Below are positions 15,823 to 24,813 of a stretch of 64,000 bases of DNA, one piece after another. Made by a program: the position numbers and the translations under genes. A model generated the notes under the pieces. It had not been told where the DNA came from, did not search any database, and saw nothing but the letters and a program-made list of their open reading frames with translations. The stretch covers positions 62,001-126,000 of the forward strand of contig NZ_PRLK01000001.1 of the NCBI RefSeq assembly GCF_004151455.1, given 5' to 3'. Each line of letters opens with the position of its first letter. Positions within the stretch are counted from its first letter, which is position 1. The DNA is from Candidatus Nanogingivalis gingivitcus. Its GTDB lineage: Bacteria; Patescibacteriota; Saccharimonadia; Saccharimonadales; Saccharimonadaceae.

Positions 15823-16965
15823 TTATTTTTCATTATTCACTAAAAAATCATGTATTACATTATAAAATTTTTCTAGTTTATTCTTATATATAAACTCGTT
15901 TTGATGGTGCGCCTCACTAAACTCCCCCGGGCCATACACTACTACTTCTGTGTTATTTAAGCCTTTAACAAATTCTCCTTGATCAGTAGCTCCTGCGCTA
16001 ATTCCAACATTATCAATATTTAAATTACTGCTTTTAAGCAGTTTTTTAACTAAATTAGAATTTTCACTTACTAAAGTTGATCCAACAGGAGTACTATGAT
16101 ATTTCCAACTAAAATTAAAATCTGTGGCTAGTTCATTCATAAAGCTATCTAACTGTTTATCTAGTTCTGGGGTAGTACGAATATCTATTACCATTTTACA
16201 TATATCAGCAGTCTTATTTGGCGACTGACTATCTCCAGCAATAACAGAGGTAGGCACAAAACTAGGCATACCCAAAATATCGTTCCTATATTTAATTAAT
16301 AAATCATGCAATACCCCCTTATCTTCAATATCTTTTACTGAAGCTAGTAAGTTATTCATACTATTAAGTGCCGATATATGATAATTGCCTTGCTGCGAGG
16401 CATGACCACTTTTACCTAGAAAAGTTATTTCTACAAAACAATTTCCTCTATGCCCTATTTCAATTGTATCTAAATTAGTAGGCTCCGGTATAATACCCTC
16501 AATTTTATTATATTTAAAACCTTTTTCTTTAAACCAAGCTACAAAATTTCTGCTCCCTCTGCCGTCAATCTCTTCATTAGCTACGGCAACAAGCCATAGA
16601 TCGTCTTCGATGTTACCATTATCAAACGCTTCAATTCCTGCAATAAAAGCAGCAGATAAGCCAGCCTTCATGTCAGTAACACCCAGCCCTATTAATTTTT
16701 CATCATTTTCAATACAGCTCCAAGGAGAATTTTTCCAGTTACTTTCATCTCCTGCAGAAACAGTGTCGATATGACCTGTTAAAATAGTAGCATTCTCTGT
16801 TTTACCGTTAGTGAACAAAGCAGCACAAAAATCTTCATTTTGCCACACTTCTTTAGCTCCTTTGTTTTTCAAAAAGCCAGCTAAATACTCTAGTATTTCT
16901 TCTTCTTGACCAGAAACACTATTGATTTCAACCATTTTTTTTGTTAGTTCTATTACTTCTTTCAT
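15823..16965 (-). CDS. M20 family metallopeptidase (DapE/ArgE-like)
   Basis: Zinc-dependent hydrolase of the ArgE/DapE/ACY1/CPG2 family. Metal-binding motifs are TGHIDTV near residue 78, GLGVTDMKAGL near 112, and NEEIDGRGS near 150; a late histidine sits in GPGEFSEAHHQNEF. Its 380 residues are typical. Similarity is closest to succinyl-diaminopimelate desuccinylases, but a Saccharibacterium would often lack that pathway, so a general amidohydrolase or peptidase role is as likely. It diverges from the P-type ATPase gene and carries an AGAGG ribosome site. Confidence 0.85.
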   Translation of the reverse strand: MKEVIELTKKMVEINSVSGQEEEILEYLAGFLKNKGAKEVWQNEDFCAALFTNGKTENATILTGHIDTVSAGDESNWKNSPWSCIENDEKLIGLGVTDMKAGLSAAFIAGIEAFDNGNIEDDLWLVAVANEEIDGRGSRNFVAWFKEKGFKYNKIEGIIPEPTNLDTIEIGHRGNCFVEITFLGKSGHASQQGNYHISALNSMNNLLASVKDIEDKGVLHDLLIKYRNDILGMPSFVPTSVIAGDSQSPNKTADICKMVIDIRTTPELDKQLDSFMNELATDFNFSWKYHSTPVGSTLVSENSNLVKKLLKSSNLNIDNVGISAGATDQGEFVKGLNNTEVVVYGPGEFSEAHHQNEFIYKNKLEKFYNVIHDFLVNNEK

Positions 16966-16998
16966 TAATAAGACCTCTAAAAGTATATTTTGTTAATA

Positions 16999-17007
16999 TG
17001 CTATAAT
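16999..17007 (+). promoter_or_regulatory. Extended -10 promoter of the P-type ATPase gene, leaderless
   Basis: TGC-TATAAT (16999-17007), 6 bases, ATG at 17014. The A of the ATG is the predicted first base of the mRNA. Confidence 0.75.
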
Positions 17008-17013
17008 TATAAC

Positions 17014-19308
17014 ATGAAACAGATACGAAAAATACTTCTTCGCAACTTTATATCACCAATTTCTATAGCTATTTATTTGCTTGCTGGAGGGCTACTTTAT
17101 CTTGGTGAATTTAAAGATGCTTGGTTTATTTCTTTCGTAATAACTATTAACTCAATAATCTCCAGCGTTCAAGAAATTCGTGCTTATTTAACACTTAAAA
17201 AAATTGAACTTATGAGTGCGCCAAGAGCTATAGTACTAAAAGGCGATAAGACAGAAGAAGTCATTTTTACTCAATTACAGAATGATGACATTATTATTCT
17301 AAAAACAGGCGACGAGATACCTGCAGATTGCGTAGTATTAGAGTCTAACAATCTAGAAGTTAACGAATCAATGCTTACTGGTGAAAGTATTGCTATAAAG
17401 AAAGACAGAGACGACAAAATACTTAGTAGTACCATTGTGGTATCTGGGGAGGCTAAAGCTAAAGTTATAGCTACAGGAGACCAAACTGAGGCCGGGCAAA
17501 TGACTAAAAAACTTAAAGAATATAAGCCAACCCTTACCCCTATACAAAGAAATATTCAAAGGCTTATCTCTACTATGACCTATTTTGCAGGCTTTTTAGC
17601 ATTATTGATTATTTATAGATATACTATATTAGGAGAAAATGAAACAACGATTCTAAAAACAATTACCTCTGCTGCAGTTGTGGTTGTTCCTGAAGGATTA
17701 TTGCTAGCTAGCTCTCTATTTTTCGCTTACGGTTCTTTAAAACTATTACAAGCTAAGGTGTTACCTCAAAAAATATCTGCAATTGAAGATATGGCACTAT
17801 TAGATGTTCTTGCCACCGACAAAACAGGAACCCTAACTTCTCCCGATATTATATTTGATAATATTAAAAATTTAAGCTCCGATCAAAAAGATAATGAAAA
17901 AATATTATTTGCTATCAACTCTCAAGGTAAAGAGCAAAACAGTACAGCAAAAGCCATACTTTCTTTCTTGAAAAAGAATAAAATAAAAAATGATATGCAA
18001 GTTGACGAATACCTTCCTTTTTCTAGCTCTAGAAAAATGTCTGCTATAAAAATAAAAAATAAAATATATAGTTTTGGCGCCCCAGAATTTGTATTAAAAA
18101 CAATACCTTCAAATTTAAAAAAGGATATTGAAAAATTAGCTTCCCAAGGTTTAAGAGTTTTAATTCTTGCTAGTTGCAGTAATAAAAATAATCAAAAAAT
18201 AGAAAAAACTATTAGTAATTCTACTTTTACTCCTCTAGCAATAGTAACTTTACGTAATAGTTTAAGACCTAATGTTAGAGAAACTGTTGAATTCTTACAA
18301 AAAAGAGGAGTTTCTTTAAGAGTAATATCTGGTGATAATCCACATACTGTTAGCTATATAGCAAATAGTGCTGGCATAAAAAATTCTGATAAATTTATTA
18401 CAGGATCTGAGCTAGCTAAAATGGATAAAAATGAATTTAAAAAAACAGTATTAAACACTACTATTTTTGCAAGAGTTTTACCAGAGCAAAAAGAAAGAAT
18501 TATATCAGTTTTTCAAAAAAATAAACTATATACAGGTATGGTTGGAGACGGCGTTAATGATGCTCTCGCTATTAAAAAGGCCGACTTAGGAATCTCCATG
18601 TTTGATTCAGCTCCAGCAACCAGAAGAGTTGCCGACCTAGTACTTATGGATAATAGCTTCACTTCTCTACCTAGTGGAGCAAAAATAGGTAACCGTATAA
18701 TGCTATCTATTGAAATGATTGCTATATTATTCTTCCATAAGATTATTATGGGAATAACAATTCTATCAATTACGCTATTTCTTGGAGAAAACTACCCTTT
18801 CTTACCTAGAAATATAACTTACCTTAACTTTATCTTAGTAACCTTGCCTACCATATTAACTACTCTACTTCCACCACTACCTATTGAAAAAATTAACCCT
18901 AAAAAATTTTGGCAAGACACTTTATTTTCTATAGCTCCTATTGCCCTAATTAGTGGATTATCTATATCTTCAATATATTTATTACTCTTAAGAAACAATA
19001 CACCTATTAGCCAAACTTTAGGAACAGTTGCTATAACTACTGCAGTATTAGGTATATGCACCTACTTAATTGCAGAAAAAATATTAAACTCCAAAATTAC
19101 ATTACAGAGCTATCAACGTAGAGGAATTTATGTTCTAATAACCATTATTTTTACCTTTATAGTTTTCGGTTTCGCTAAATTGAGAGCCTTTTTTGAATTT
19201 GGGTTGCCATCACCAGAAAAGATAGAGGTTGTATTAGGAATAATAGCTTTCACCATTTTATTACAAATACTATTAGCTAAATTTATTAAAAAGAAAAAAC
19301 TAAGTTAA
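17014..19308 (+). CDS. Cation-translocating P-type ATPase (CtpE/Exp7-like)
   Basis: Membrane pump of the P-type ATPase family. Motifs seen: LTGES (actuator), VPEGLLLASS in the fourth membrane helix, phosphorylation motif DKTGTLTS, and hinge GDGVNDA. Roughly eight to ten membrane helices are apparent and no heavy-metal-binding N-terminal domain. The PEGL helix and overall order match the CtpE/Exp7-type calcium pumps more than copper or potassium pumps, so Ca2+ transport is a guess. I use the ATG at 17014 (764 residues) because a TTG at 16990 would place the -10 box inside the gene. A response regulator and kinase follow on the same strand. Confidence 0.88.
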   Translation: MKQIRKILLRNFISPISIAIYLLAGGLLYLGEFKDAWFISFVITINSIISSVQEIRAYLTLKKIELMSAPRAIVLKGDKTEEVIFTQLQNDDIIILKTGDEIPADCVVLESNNLEVNESMLTGESIAIKKDRDDKILSSTIVVSGEAKAKVIATGDQTEAGQMTKKLKEYKPTLTPIQRNIQRLISTMTYFAGFLALLIIYRYTILGENETTILKTITSAAVVVVPEGLLLASSLFFAYGSLKLLQAKVLPQKISAIEDMALLDVLATDKTGTLTSPDIIFDNIKNLSSDQKDNEKILFAINSQGKEQNSTAKAILSFLKKNKIKNDMQVDEYLPFSSSRKMSAIKIKNKIYSFGAPEFVLKTIPSNLKKDIEKLASQGLRVLILASCSNKNNQKIEKTISNSTFTPLAIVTLRNSLRPNVRETVEFLQKRGVSLRVISGDNPHTVSYIANSAGIKNSDKFITGSELAKMDKNEFKKTVLNTTIFARVLPEQKERIISVFQKNKLYTGMVGDGVNDALAIKKADLGISMFDSAPATRRVADLVLMDNSFTSLPSGAKIGNRIMLSIEMIAILFFHKIIMGITILSITLFLGENYPFLPRNITYLNFILVTLPTILTTLLPPLPIEKINPKKFWQDTLFSIAPIALISGLSISSIYLLLLRNNTPISQTLGTVAITTAVLGICTYLIAEKILNSKITLQSYQRRGIYVLITIIFTFIVFGFAKLRAFFEFGLPSPEKIEVVLGIIAFTILLQILLAKFIKKKKLS

Positions 19309-19338
19309 TTTTAAGTAAAATTTGTTACTATTTAAATT

Positions 19339-20010
19339 ATGCGAATATTAGTAGTAGATGACGAGAAAAAGATAGCTCTAGGCATAAAAAAAGCGTTAGA
19401 ATCACAAAAATATGCAGTAGATGTATGCCATGATGGAATAGAAGCTTTAAATATGGCCGAAGCTATTGAATATGACCTGATTATTCTAGATCGTATGCTT
19501 CCAGGTATGGATGGAGTTTCCATAATTAAAAACCTCAGAAGTCAAAATATCTATACGCCTATATTGTTACTTACTGCCCTTGGCACTGTAAAAGACAAAA
19601 CTGATGGGTTAGACGCTGGGGCTGACGATTATCTGCCTAAGCCATTTGCCCTTGATGAGCTATTAGCTAGAGTTAGGGCAATCTTAAGAAGGCCAAAAGT
19701 AAAAGCTGAAATAATACTAACTGTAGGTGACTTATCTTTAAACTTAAACACTCATTCAGTTAAAAGAAGTAATAAAGACATCATTCTTACTAATAAAGAG
19801 TTTTCTTTATTAGAATTTCTCATGCGTAATAAAAATCAACCTATTTCAAAAGAACAAATTATCACGCACGTATGGAATTGGGATTCTGATATTTTACCAA
19901 ATAATATCGAGGTATATATTAGCTATTTAAGAGATAAAGTTGATAAGCCTTTTTCTAAAAAACTAATAAAAACAGTTCGTGGAGTTGGATACAAAATAAG
20001 TGATGATTAA
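19339..20010 (+). CDS. OmpR-family response regulator
   Basis: DNA-binding response regulator of 223 residues. The receiver domain has the acidic pair VVDDE, phospho-acceptor Asp at 51 (LIILDRMLPGMDG), the switch Thr in LLTALG and Lys in LPKPF. The C-terminal winged helix (about 128-222) ends TVRGVGYKIS, as in OmpR/PhoB. It follows the P-type ATPase by 30 bases and overlaps the sensor kinase gene, so the three probably form one unit. Confidence 0.95.
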   Translation: MRILVVDDEKKIALGIKKALESQKYAVDVCHDGIEALNMAEAIEYDLIILDRMLPGMDGVSIIKNLRSQNIYTPILLLTALGTVKDKTDGLDAGADDYLPKPFALDELLARVRAILRRPKVKAEIILTVGDLSLNLNTHSVKRSNKDIILTNKEFSLLEFLMRNKNQPISKEQIITHVWNWDSDILPNNIEVYISYLRDKVDKPFSKKLIKTVRGVGYKISDD

Positions 20011-21004
20011 TAATATTAAAAAAATACTTAGGCTAGATACAAATATTTTTAAGTCTGCCCTATTTCAGCTTACACTAACATATCTAGCTATAATAATGGC
20101 AGTGGTATCGATATTTAATATTGTCATATATAATTCATTAAATATTCCTGAAATTAATGATAATAAAACAATAAACACCTATAGTCATGAAATTATAGAA
20201 ATTAGTAGTAAAAAAACTAGAGATAATATATTACAAGCACTATTTATCTTAGATACTAGTATTTTAATAGCTGGTTTTTGGGGAAGCTGGACCCTTGCTA
20301 AAAAAACTCTTTTACCTATAGAAGAAGCCCATAGGCTTCAATCTGAATTTGTAAGTAATGCAAGCCATGAGATGCGAAACCCTCTTGCCTCTATGCAATT
20401 AGAAATAGAACTAGCCCTAGCAGATAAAAACACTAATAAGAATGAATTAAGAGATACCTTAAGGAGTAATCTAGAGGAAGTTAAGTCATTAACATCCCTT
20501 ATAAATACACTTCTTAAGTTATCTAACATAAATAGCCATATAGAACTTGAAAAAATTAACCTTAATGAAACTATTACTAATCGTATAAGTAAATATAAAC
20601 AAGATATCAAAATGTCATCTACTAAAAACTTTACTATTTACGGAAACAAAGATATATTGGAAGAATTATTGTCCATATTAATAGATAATGCATTAAAGTA
20701 TCGCATCAGTAAAGAAAAAATTGAAGTTAAAACTTTTCGTTATAACCGTAAAGCAATACTAGAAGTATCTAACTACAGTAGCAAAATAGCTCCGTCTGAA
20801 TTAGAAAAACTATTCGATAGATTTTATCGGTTAGATGATGTTAGAAGTTGCAATGGTAAATGCCAAGGATATGGGCTAGGGTTAGCTATTGCTAAAAAAA
20901 TAAGTGAAGCATCCGGTTTTCAAATATCGGCTCAAAATATTAAAGAATCACCTAACAAATATAAAACAACCTTTACTATTAAAATGCCTTTTTATAAAGA
21001 ATAA
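20003..21004 (+). CDS. Sensor histidine kinase
   Basis: Partner kinase of the preceding regulator. Two membrane helices (about 19-43 and 78-99) flank a short extracellular loop of about 35 residues, too small for a folded ligand domain. There is no evident HAMP. The phospho-acceptor His lies in SNASHEMRNP (122); the ATPase domain shows the N box (DNALKYR), G1-like DVRSCNGKCQ region and GYGLGLAIAKK. A GTG three bases earlier is an alternative start; the ATG overlaps the regulator's stop. It lacks a terminator and meets the convergent gene after two bases. Confidence 0.92.
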   Translation: MINNIKKILRLDTNIFKSALFQLTLTYLAIIMAVVSIFNIVIYNSLNIPEINDNKTINTYSHEIIEISSKKTRDNILQALFILDTSILIAGFWGSWTLAKKTLLPIEEAHRLQSEFVSNASHEMRNPLASMQLEIELALADKNTNKNELRDTLRSNLEEVKSLTSLINTLLKLSNINSHIELEKINLNETITNRISKYKQDIKMSSTKNFTIYGNKDILEELLSILIDNALKYRISKEKIEVKTFRYNRKAILEVSNYSSKIAPSELEKLFDRFYRLDDVRSCNGKCQGYGLGLAIAKKISEASGFQISAQNIKESPNKYKTTFTIKMPFYKE

Positions 21005-21006
21005 AA

Positions 21007-21735
21007 TTATTTTATTTTATTATACTGCTTTTTTAAGTCTTCTAACATTTTTTGTGCTCTAACCCTAACTTCAATATCTTTATAATTAAATTCTATAGGT
21101 TGGTGCATTATTTGGTCAATAATCCTTGCGGTATCCCTAAAATCTTCATTTAAAATAAAATGAAAATATGGTAAGTCTAAAGCAGTAGTTAGGCTATTAA
21201 TAGCTTCAGGAAGTCTTCTTTTAAACTCTCTTTCAAACTCTTCTTTATCGTTATATCTATTAGCAAATCTAGACCTCCAAATATCATAATCTGGTGGAAG
21301 AATAAAAACAGCTACAACACCAGGACTCATTTTTTTATATTCAGCAATACCATTAATATCTATATCTGTAACTGCTATTTTATTATTAGAATAAGCATTA
21401 CAAATTTGACTTACACTTGTAGCATAAATATTACCATGGACAAACTTAGCTTCTATAAATTGGCGTTCTTTCAACATTATCTCTGCCTCTTGCGAATCTA
21501 TAAAATTATAATCAATCCCATTAATTTCTTCTCTTCCGTTATTAAGTCTCGGTTTTCTTGTAGTATGTGAGATTATATCGCAATACTCCTCATTTTTAAG
21601 TAAATGTCGTTTAGTAGTATCTTTTCCAGCACCACTAATACCAGCAAGAAGTAAAATACGAGTTTTAGCAACCAATTCAATAGCATCCGGTAAAGTTTGG
21701 TAATTTTCTACTAAAAATTGGAGCTTATTATTCAT
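21007..21735 (-). CDS. Guanylate kinase-like P-loop protein
   Basis: A 242-residue protein with a guanylate kinase core: P-loop GISGAGKDT near residue 33, GMP-binding HTTRKPR with the following YNFI, and the lid/base region VFILPPDYDIWRSR. Typical Gmk is about 200 residues; here an extra 25-residue N-terminus and a 35-residue C-terminus are present. It may phosphorylate GMP, or may be a divergent relative. TGT-TAGAAT lies 6 bases upstream of the ATG, predicting a leaderless mRNA. Confidence 0.8.
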   Translation of the reverse strand: MNNKLQFLVENYQTLPDAIELVAKTRILLLAGISGAGKDTTKRHLLKNEEYCDIISHTTRKPRLNNGREEINGIDYNFIDSQEAEIMLKERQFIEAKFVHGNIYATSVSQICNAYSNNKIAVTDIDINGIAEYKKMSPGVVAVFILPPDYDIWRSRFANRYNDKEEFEREFKRRLPEAINSLTTALDLPYFHFILNEDFRDTARIIDQIMHQPIEFNYKDIEVRVRAQKMLEDLKKQYNKIK

Positions 21736-21741
21736 TGTTTG

Positions 21742-21750
21742 ATTCTAACA
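21742..21750 (-). promoter_or_regulatory. Extended -10 promoter of the guanylate kinase-like gene, leaderless
   Basis: Minus strand TGT-TAGAAT, 6 bases, ATG at 21735. Confidence 0.65.
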
Positions 21751-21812
21751 AATTTACAAAATTTTATCAATTTTGTTCAATAATATTTACCGTATTTTAT
21801 ACTCTTCTAACT

Positions 21813-21926
21813 TTAAAATGTCTTTTCTGCTTCTGAAAAATATTGCGTTATTCTATGTTTAAACTCATTTGAAATATTTTGATTAAAAGACAAATTAAAT
21901 ATAACCACTTTATTTAATAAAATCAA
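21813..21926 (-). CDS. Possible 37-residue ORF after yebC
   Basis: From a TTG the frame reads MILLNKVVIFNLSFN and ends SEAEKTF before TAA. The composition is protein-like but there is no clear Shine-Dalgarno. It may be a short gene, a remnant, or chance. Confidence 0.2.
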   Translation of the reverse strand: MILLNKVVIFNLSFNQNISNEFKHRITQYFSEAEKTF

Positions 21927-21932
21927 GAACTA

Positions 21933-22646
21933 CTATTCTACGATATTTGCATTCGTGTGAACATTCACAACATCATCAACGTCATCAAGCGCATCAAGTA
22001 ATTTTTCTAGTTTAGCTTGACTCTCTTCATCTGTAATTTCAATTTCAGAATTTGGTACATACTGAAGTTCAGCTTCTTTAACTTCTATATTTGATTCTAA
22101 TAAAGCCTTTCGGACTTTCATTAAATCTTTTTGATCAGTGTAAACTGTAATCATTCCATCTTCTTCTACAGCGTCTTCCGCGCCTGCATCAAGAATTTCA
22201 AGTAGGGCGTCCTCTCCACTAGCATTAGCTATAATTACACCTTTTCTAGAAAACTGGAACATAACGCTACCTGCATCAGCAATACGGCCTCCATTTTTTA
22301 CAAGAGCTGTTTTAACCTCTGGAAAAGTCCTATTTCTATTATCGGTAGCTGTTTCAATTATAATACCAACCCCTCCAGGACCGTATCCCTCATAAGTAAT
22401 TTCCTCTAAGGTAGCTGCATTTTTATCTGCAGCCCTAGCTATAGCTCTATCTATATTAGCATTTGGCATATTAACAGCTCTAGCTTTTTCAATAGCTAAG
22501 GCTAGGCTAGGATTCATATCAGGATCTGCTCCAGATCTAGCCGCGATGGCGATTTGATTACCGATACGTGTAAAGATAGCTCCTCTTTTAGCATCATTAA
22601 CACCTTTTTGTCTTTTAATTTTAGACCACTTATTGTGACCAGCCAT
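21933..22646 (-). CDS. yebC: YebC/PmpR family protein
   Basis: Member of the YebC family, described as a transcriptional regulator in some bacteria and, in recent work, as a ribosome-associated factor that helps translate proline-rich stretches. All family signatures are present in 237 residues: AGHNKWSKIKRQK at the start, NANIDRAI, YEGYGPGG and AEDAVEEDG. A strong AAAGGAG site precedes the ATG. An extended -10 (TGT-TAAAAT, 22689-22697) gives a leader of about 36 bases. Confidence 0.97.
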   Translation of the reverse strand: MAGHNKWSKIKRQKGVNDAKRGAIFTRIGNQIAIAARSGADPDMNPSLALAIEKARAVNMPNANIDRAIARAADKNAATLEEITYEGYGPGGVGIIIETATDNRNRTFPEVKTALVKNGGRIADAGSVMFQFSRKGVIIANASGEDALLEILDAGAEDAVEEDGMITVYTDQKDLMKVRKALLESNIEVKEAELQYVPNSEIEITDEESQAKLEKLLDALDDVDDVVNVHTNANIVE

Positions 22647-22688
22647 ATATCTCCTTTTTTACTATATACTATCTATAATCTTATTTAT

Positions 22689-22697
22689 ATTTTAACA
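22689..22697 (-). promoter_or_regulatory. Extended -10 promoter of yebC
   Basis: Minus strand TGT-TAAAAT about 42 bases before the ATG. The 323-base gap 22647-22969 otherwise holds only this leader and the lepA terminator; I see no RNA gene in the rest of it. Confidence 0.5.
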
Positions 22698-22916
22698 TAT
22701 TATAGTATAATTAAAAATTTCACATACTTAGCTAGATCTAAAAAAGGCAATATAATATTGTGCCACAAAGAATGAAAATTCAATAGCCTCAATTAATATA
22801 TGGGCGATAATTCCCCCTTTCGTATAGTTTGTAATTTAATCTTTTTTATTTTTGTTTTAATTCTATAAAACTACTATATTTTAGCATATATATTATATTT
22901 TGTCAATACTTAAACA

Positions 22917-22959
22917 CTTATTAAAATAGCCTTGGGCTATTTTTTATCCTAAGGCTATT
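22917..22959 (-). terminator. Intrinsic terminator of the lepA operon
   Basis: A 12-base stem AATAGCCTTGGG/CCTAAGGCTATT (22925-22936, 22948-22959, one G-T pair) followed on the minus strand by TTTTAATAAG. Confidence 0.8.
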
Positions 22960-22969
22960 TATAATCTAA

Positions 22970-24196
22970 TTAATCGCGCTTTAGCATTACAGTAAAGGCT
23001 TCGCTAGGTATTTCAACATTACCAAATTTTTTCATTCGTTTTTTACCGCGTTTTTGTTTAGCTAATAGCTTCTTTTTTCTAGATACATCACCACCATATA
23101 GGTAGCCAGTAACATCCTTACGATAAGCAGAAATATTTTCTCTAGCAATAAATTTTCCACCTATTGCAGCTTGAATAGCTACTTGAAAATTCTGTCTAGG
23201 TATAACTTCTTTTAACTTTGCAGTTATTTCCCTACCCATTTTTACGCTCTCTGATCTATGGCACATAACACTAAGTGCATCAACCATCTCTCCGGCAACA
23301 TAAAAATCTACCCTAACTAAATCTTCAGTTTTATACTGCCATAATTCATAGTTAAAGGATCCGTAGCCACTCGTAACACTTTTTAGTTGATCATAAAAGT
23401 CTGTTAACAAATTAGCTAGTGGCGCTTCAAAACTAATTAGTACTCTTTGATCTATATAGCTAAGGTTTTTCTGCAATCCTCTTTTACTAACAATCAATTG
23501 AATTACTGCACCTACATAATCTTGAGGTACTACAATCTCGCCCTTAATCCAAGGTTCTTTGATTTCAGCAATTTTAGTTTGATCAGGCAAGTCAGCTGCT
23601 GATTTTATATCTAGCTCTTCTCCAGTAGTTAATAATACATGGTAGTCAGTTGATGGGTTGGTTATAACTAAATCTAAGTCATACTCCCTCTCAAGCCTCT
23701 CCCTAATAATATCCATATGTAAAAGACCTAGGAATCCAATACGTACTCCAAAACCTAAAACAGGCGAATTCTCAGGCTCAAACTGTAGGGCAGAATCACT
23801 AAGGCTAAGCTTTTCTATAGCATCTTTTAAGTCTTGATAATCTTCATTTGAAACAGGAAAAAATCCAGCATAAACAAACGGCTGAACGTTTTTATACCCA
23901 GGGAGAGGCTCATCAGATGGATTTTTTGATAAAGTAATAGTGTCACCAACCTTAGCGTCTCTTGTTGTTTTTAAGTTAGATACTATATAACCAATCTCTC
24001 CAGCTGTCATTTTTTCATAAGGCGTCATCTTTGGCCGCAGCTTACCTATTTCTAAGGCTAAACCTTTTGATCCAGTTGCCATCATTTGAATTTCATCACC
24101 TTTTTTCAGCTCGCCAGAGAAAATCCTAACATACAAAATCACACCACGATAATCATCGTAATAACTGTCAAATATTAACGCTTTCAACTTCTTCAT
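22970..24196 (-). CDS. lepA: LepA/EF4 C-terminal half, separate ORF (domains II to C-terminal)
   Basis: Encodes the part of elongation factor 4 after the G domain, as its own 408-residue protein. It begins MKKLKALIFDSYYDDYRG, the start of the family's domain II barrel, then has the EF-G-like domains III and V (LGFLGLLHMDIIRERLER region) and the LepA-specific C-terminal domain (KKFGNVEIPSEAF). Its ATG overlaps the stop of the upstream nuclease ORF as ATGA, with a GGAG site inside that gene. With the N-terminal half it totals 591 residues, the usual size of LepA. EF4 acts in ribosome assembly or back-translocation. Confidence 0.93.
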   Translation of the reverse strand: MKKLKALIFDSYYDDYRGVILYVRIFSGELKKGDEIQMMATGSKGLALEIGKLRPKMTPYEKMTAGEIGYIVSNLKTTRDAKVGDTITLSKNPSDEPLPGYKNVQPFVYAGFFPVSNEDYQDLKDAIEKLSLSDSALQFEPENSPVLGFGVRIGFLGLLHMDIIRERLEREYDLDLVITNPSTDYHVLLTTGEELDIKSAADLPDQTKIAEIKEPWIKGEIVVPQDYVGAVIQLIVSKRGLQKNLSYIDQRVLISFEAPLANLLTDFYDQLKSVTSGYGSFNYELWQYKTEDLVRVDFYVAGEMVDALSVMCHRSESVKMGREITAKLKEVIPRQNFQVAIQAAIGGKFIARENISAYRKDVTGYLYGGDVSRKKKLLAKQKRGKKRMKKFGNVEIPSEAFTVMLKRD

Positions 24197-24813
24197 TTAT
24201 CTTCTCCAAAAAAATTCCGATATTCTTCAATTGCTAGCTTTATTTGCTCTTTATTAAAGACTACATATGCGTGAATACCTTCTTCTATTTCAATTGTTAA
24301 TAGATTATTTTTATTACTAATATATGGCTGGCTATATAGTTTAATATTTTTTCTATATTTGATATACTTTTTATTTGCTAATAAATTTTTAAGTTTTGAG
24401 GGATTTTTAAAGTGTCCATCCTTTATTATTTGAATTAATTCTCTCCTTAAAGATTTAGTCCTTTTTTCCTCGGCAATTTTTTCAATTTTCTCTTCAGCAT
24501 TAATTTTCTTTGGGAAAATTATTTCTCCCTTTAAAGCATAGAATAAAGTTTCTATTAAATCCCTATCGAGTGCGAAAAATTCTGTTTCGGAGATTCTACT
24601 TTTACTGAAAATTTCATGTAACATTTTTTCTTTTTCTTCGTAATTCTCAACTTTAATTGCAATTTCTCGCTGAAGACCAGTAATATTACTATATCCATTT
24701 TTTTCTAGATGATACATACGGTTTTCAAAATTTCCTTCACCTGTCTTCCCGATTTTATAGACACCATCAATTACCGTTTTCATTAAATAAATAACACCCA
24801 CATTATTTTTCAT
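24193..24813 (-). CDS. GIY-YIG (T5orf172/MUG113-type) nuclease ORF inside lepA
   Basis: Residues 1-80 match the T5orf172/MUG113 branch of the GIY-YIG nucleases: VGVIYLMK and VYKIGKT stand for the GIY and YIG motifs, followed by an Arg in NRMYHLE and the EKMLHEIFSKSRI...EFFAL block with the conserved acidic residue. The remaining 125 residues are Lys/Glu-rich and may bind DNA. The ATG starts directly after the stop of the LepA G-domain ORF, and the Shine-Dalgarno AAGGAG lies in that ORF. The position suggests a homing endonuclease that has inserted at a domain boundary. Confidence 0.82.
   Translation of the reverse strand: MKNNVGVIYLMKTVIDGVYKIGKTGEGNFENRMYHLEKNGYSNITGLQREIAIKVENYEEKEKMLHEIFSKSRISETEFFALDRDLIETLFYALKGEIIFPKKINAEEKIEKIAEEKRTKSLRRELIQIIKDGHFKNPSKLKNLLANKKYIKYRKNIKLYSQPYISNKNNLLTIEIEEGIHAYVVFNKEQIKLAIEEYRNFFGEDK

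Noticed and set aside
22700-22920. Possible RNA gene in the yebC-lepA gap
   Set aside because: A weak GGC/GCC pairing near 22748 exists, but no promoter-terminator unit or known fold could be recognised.
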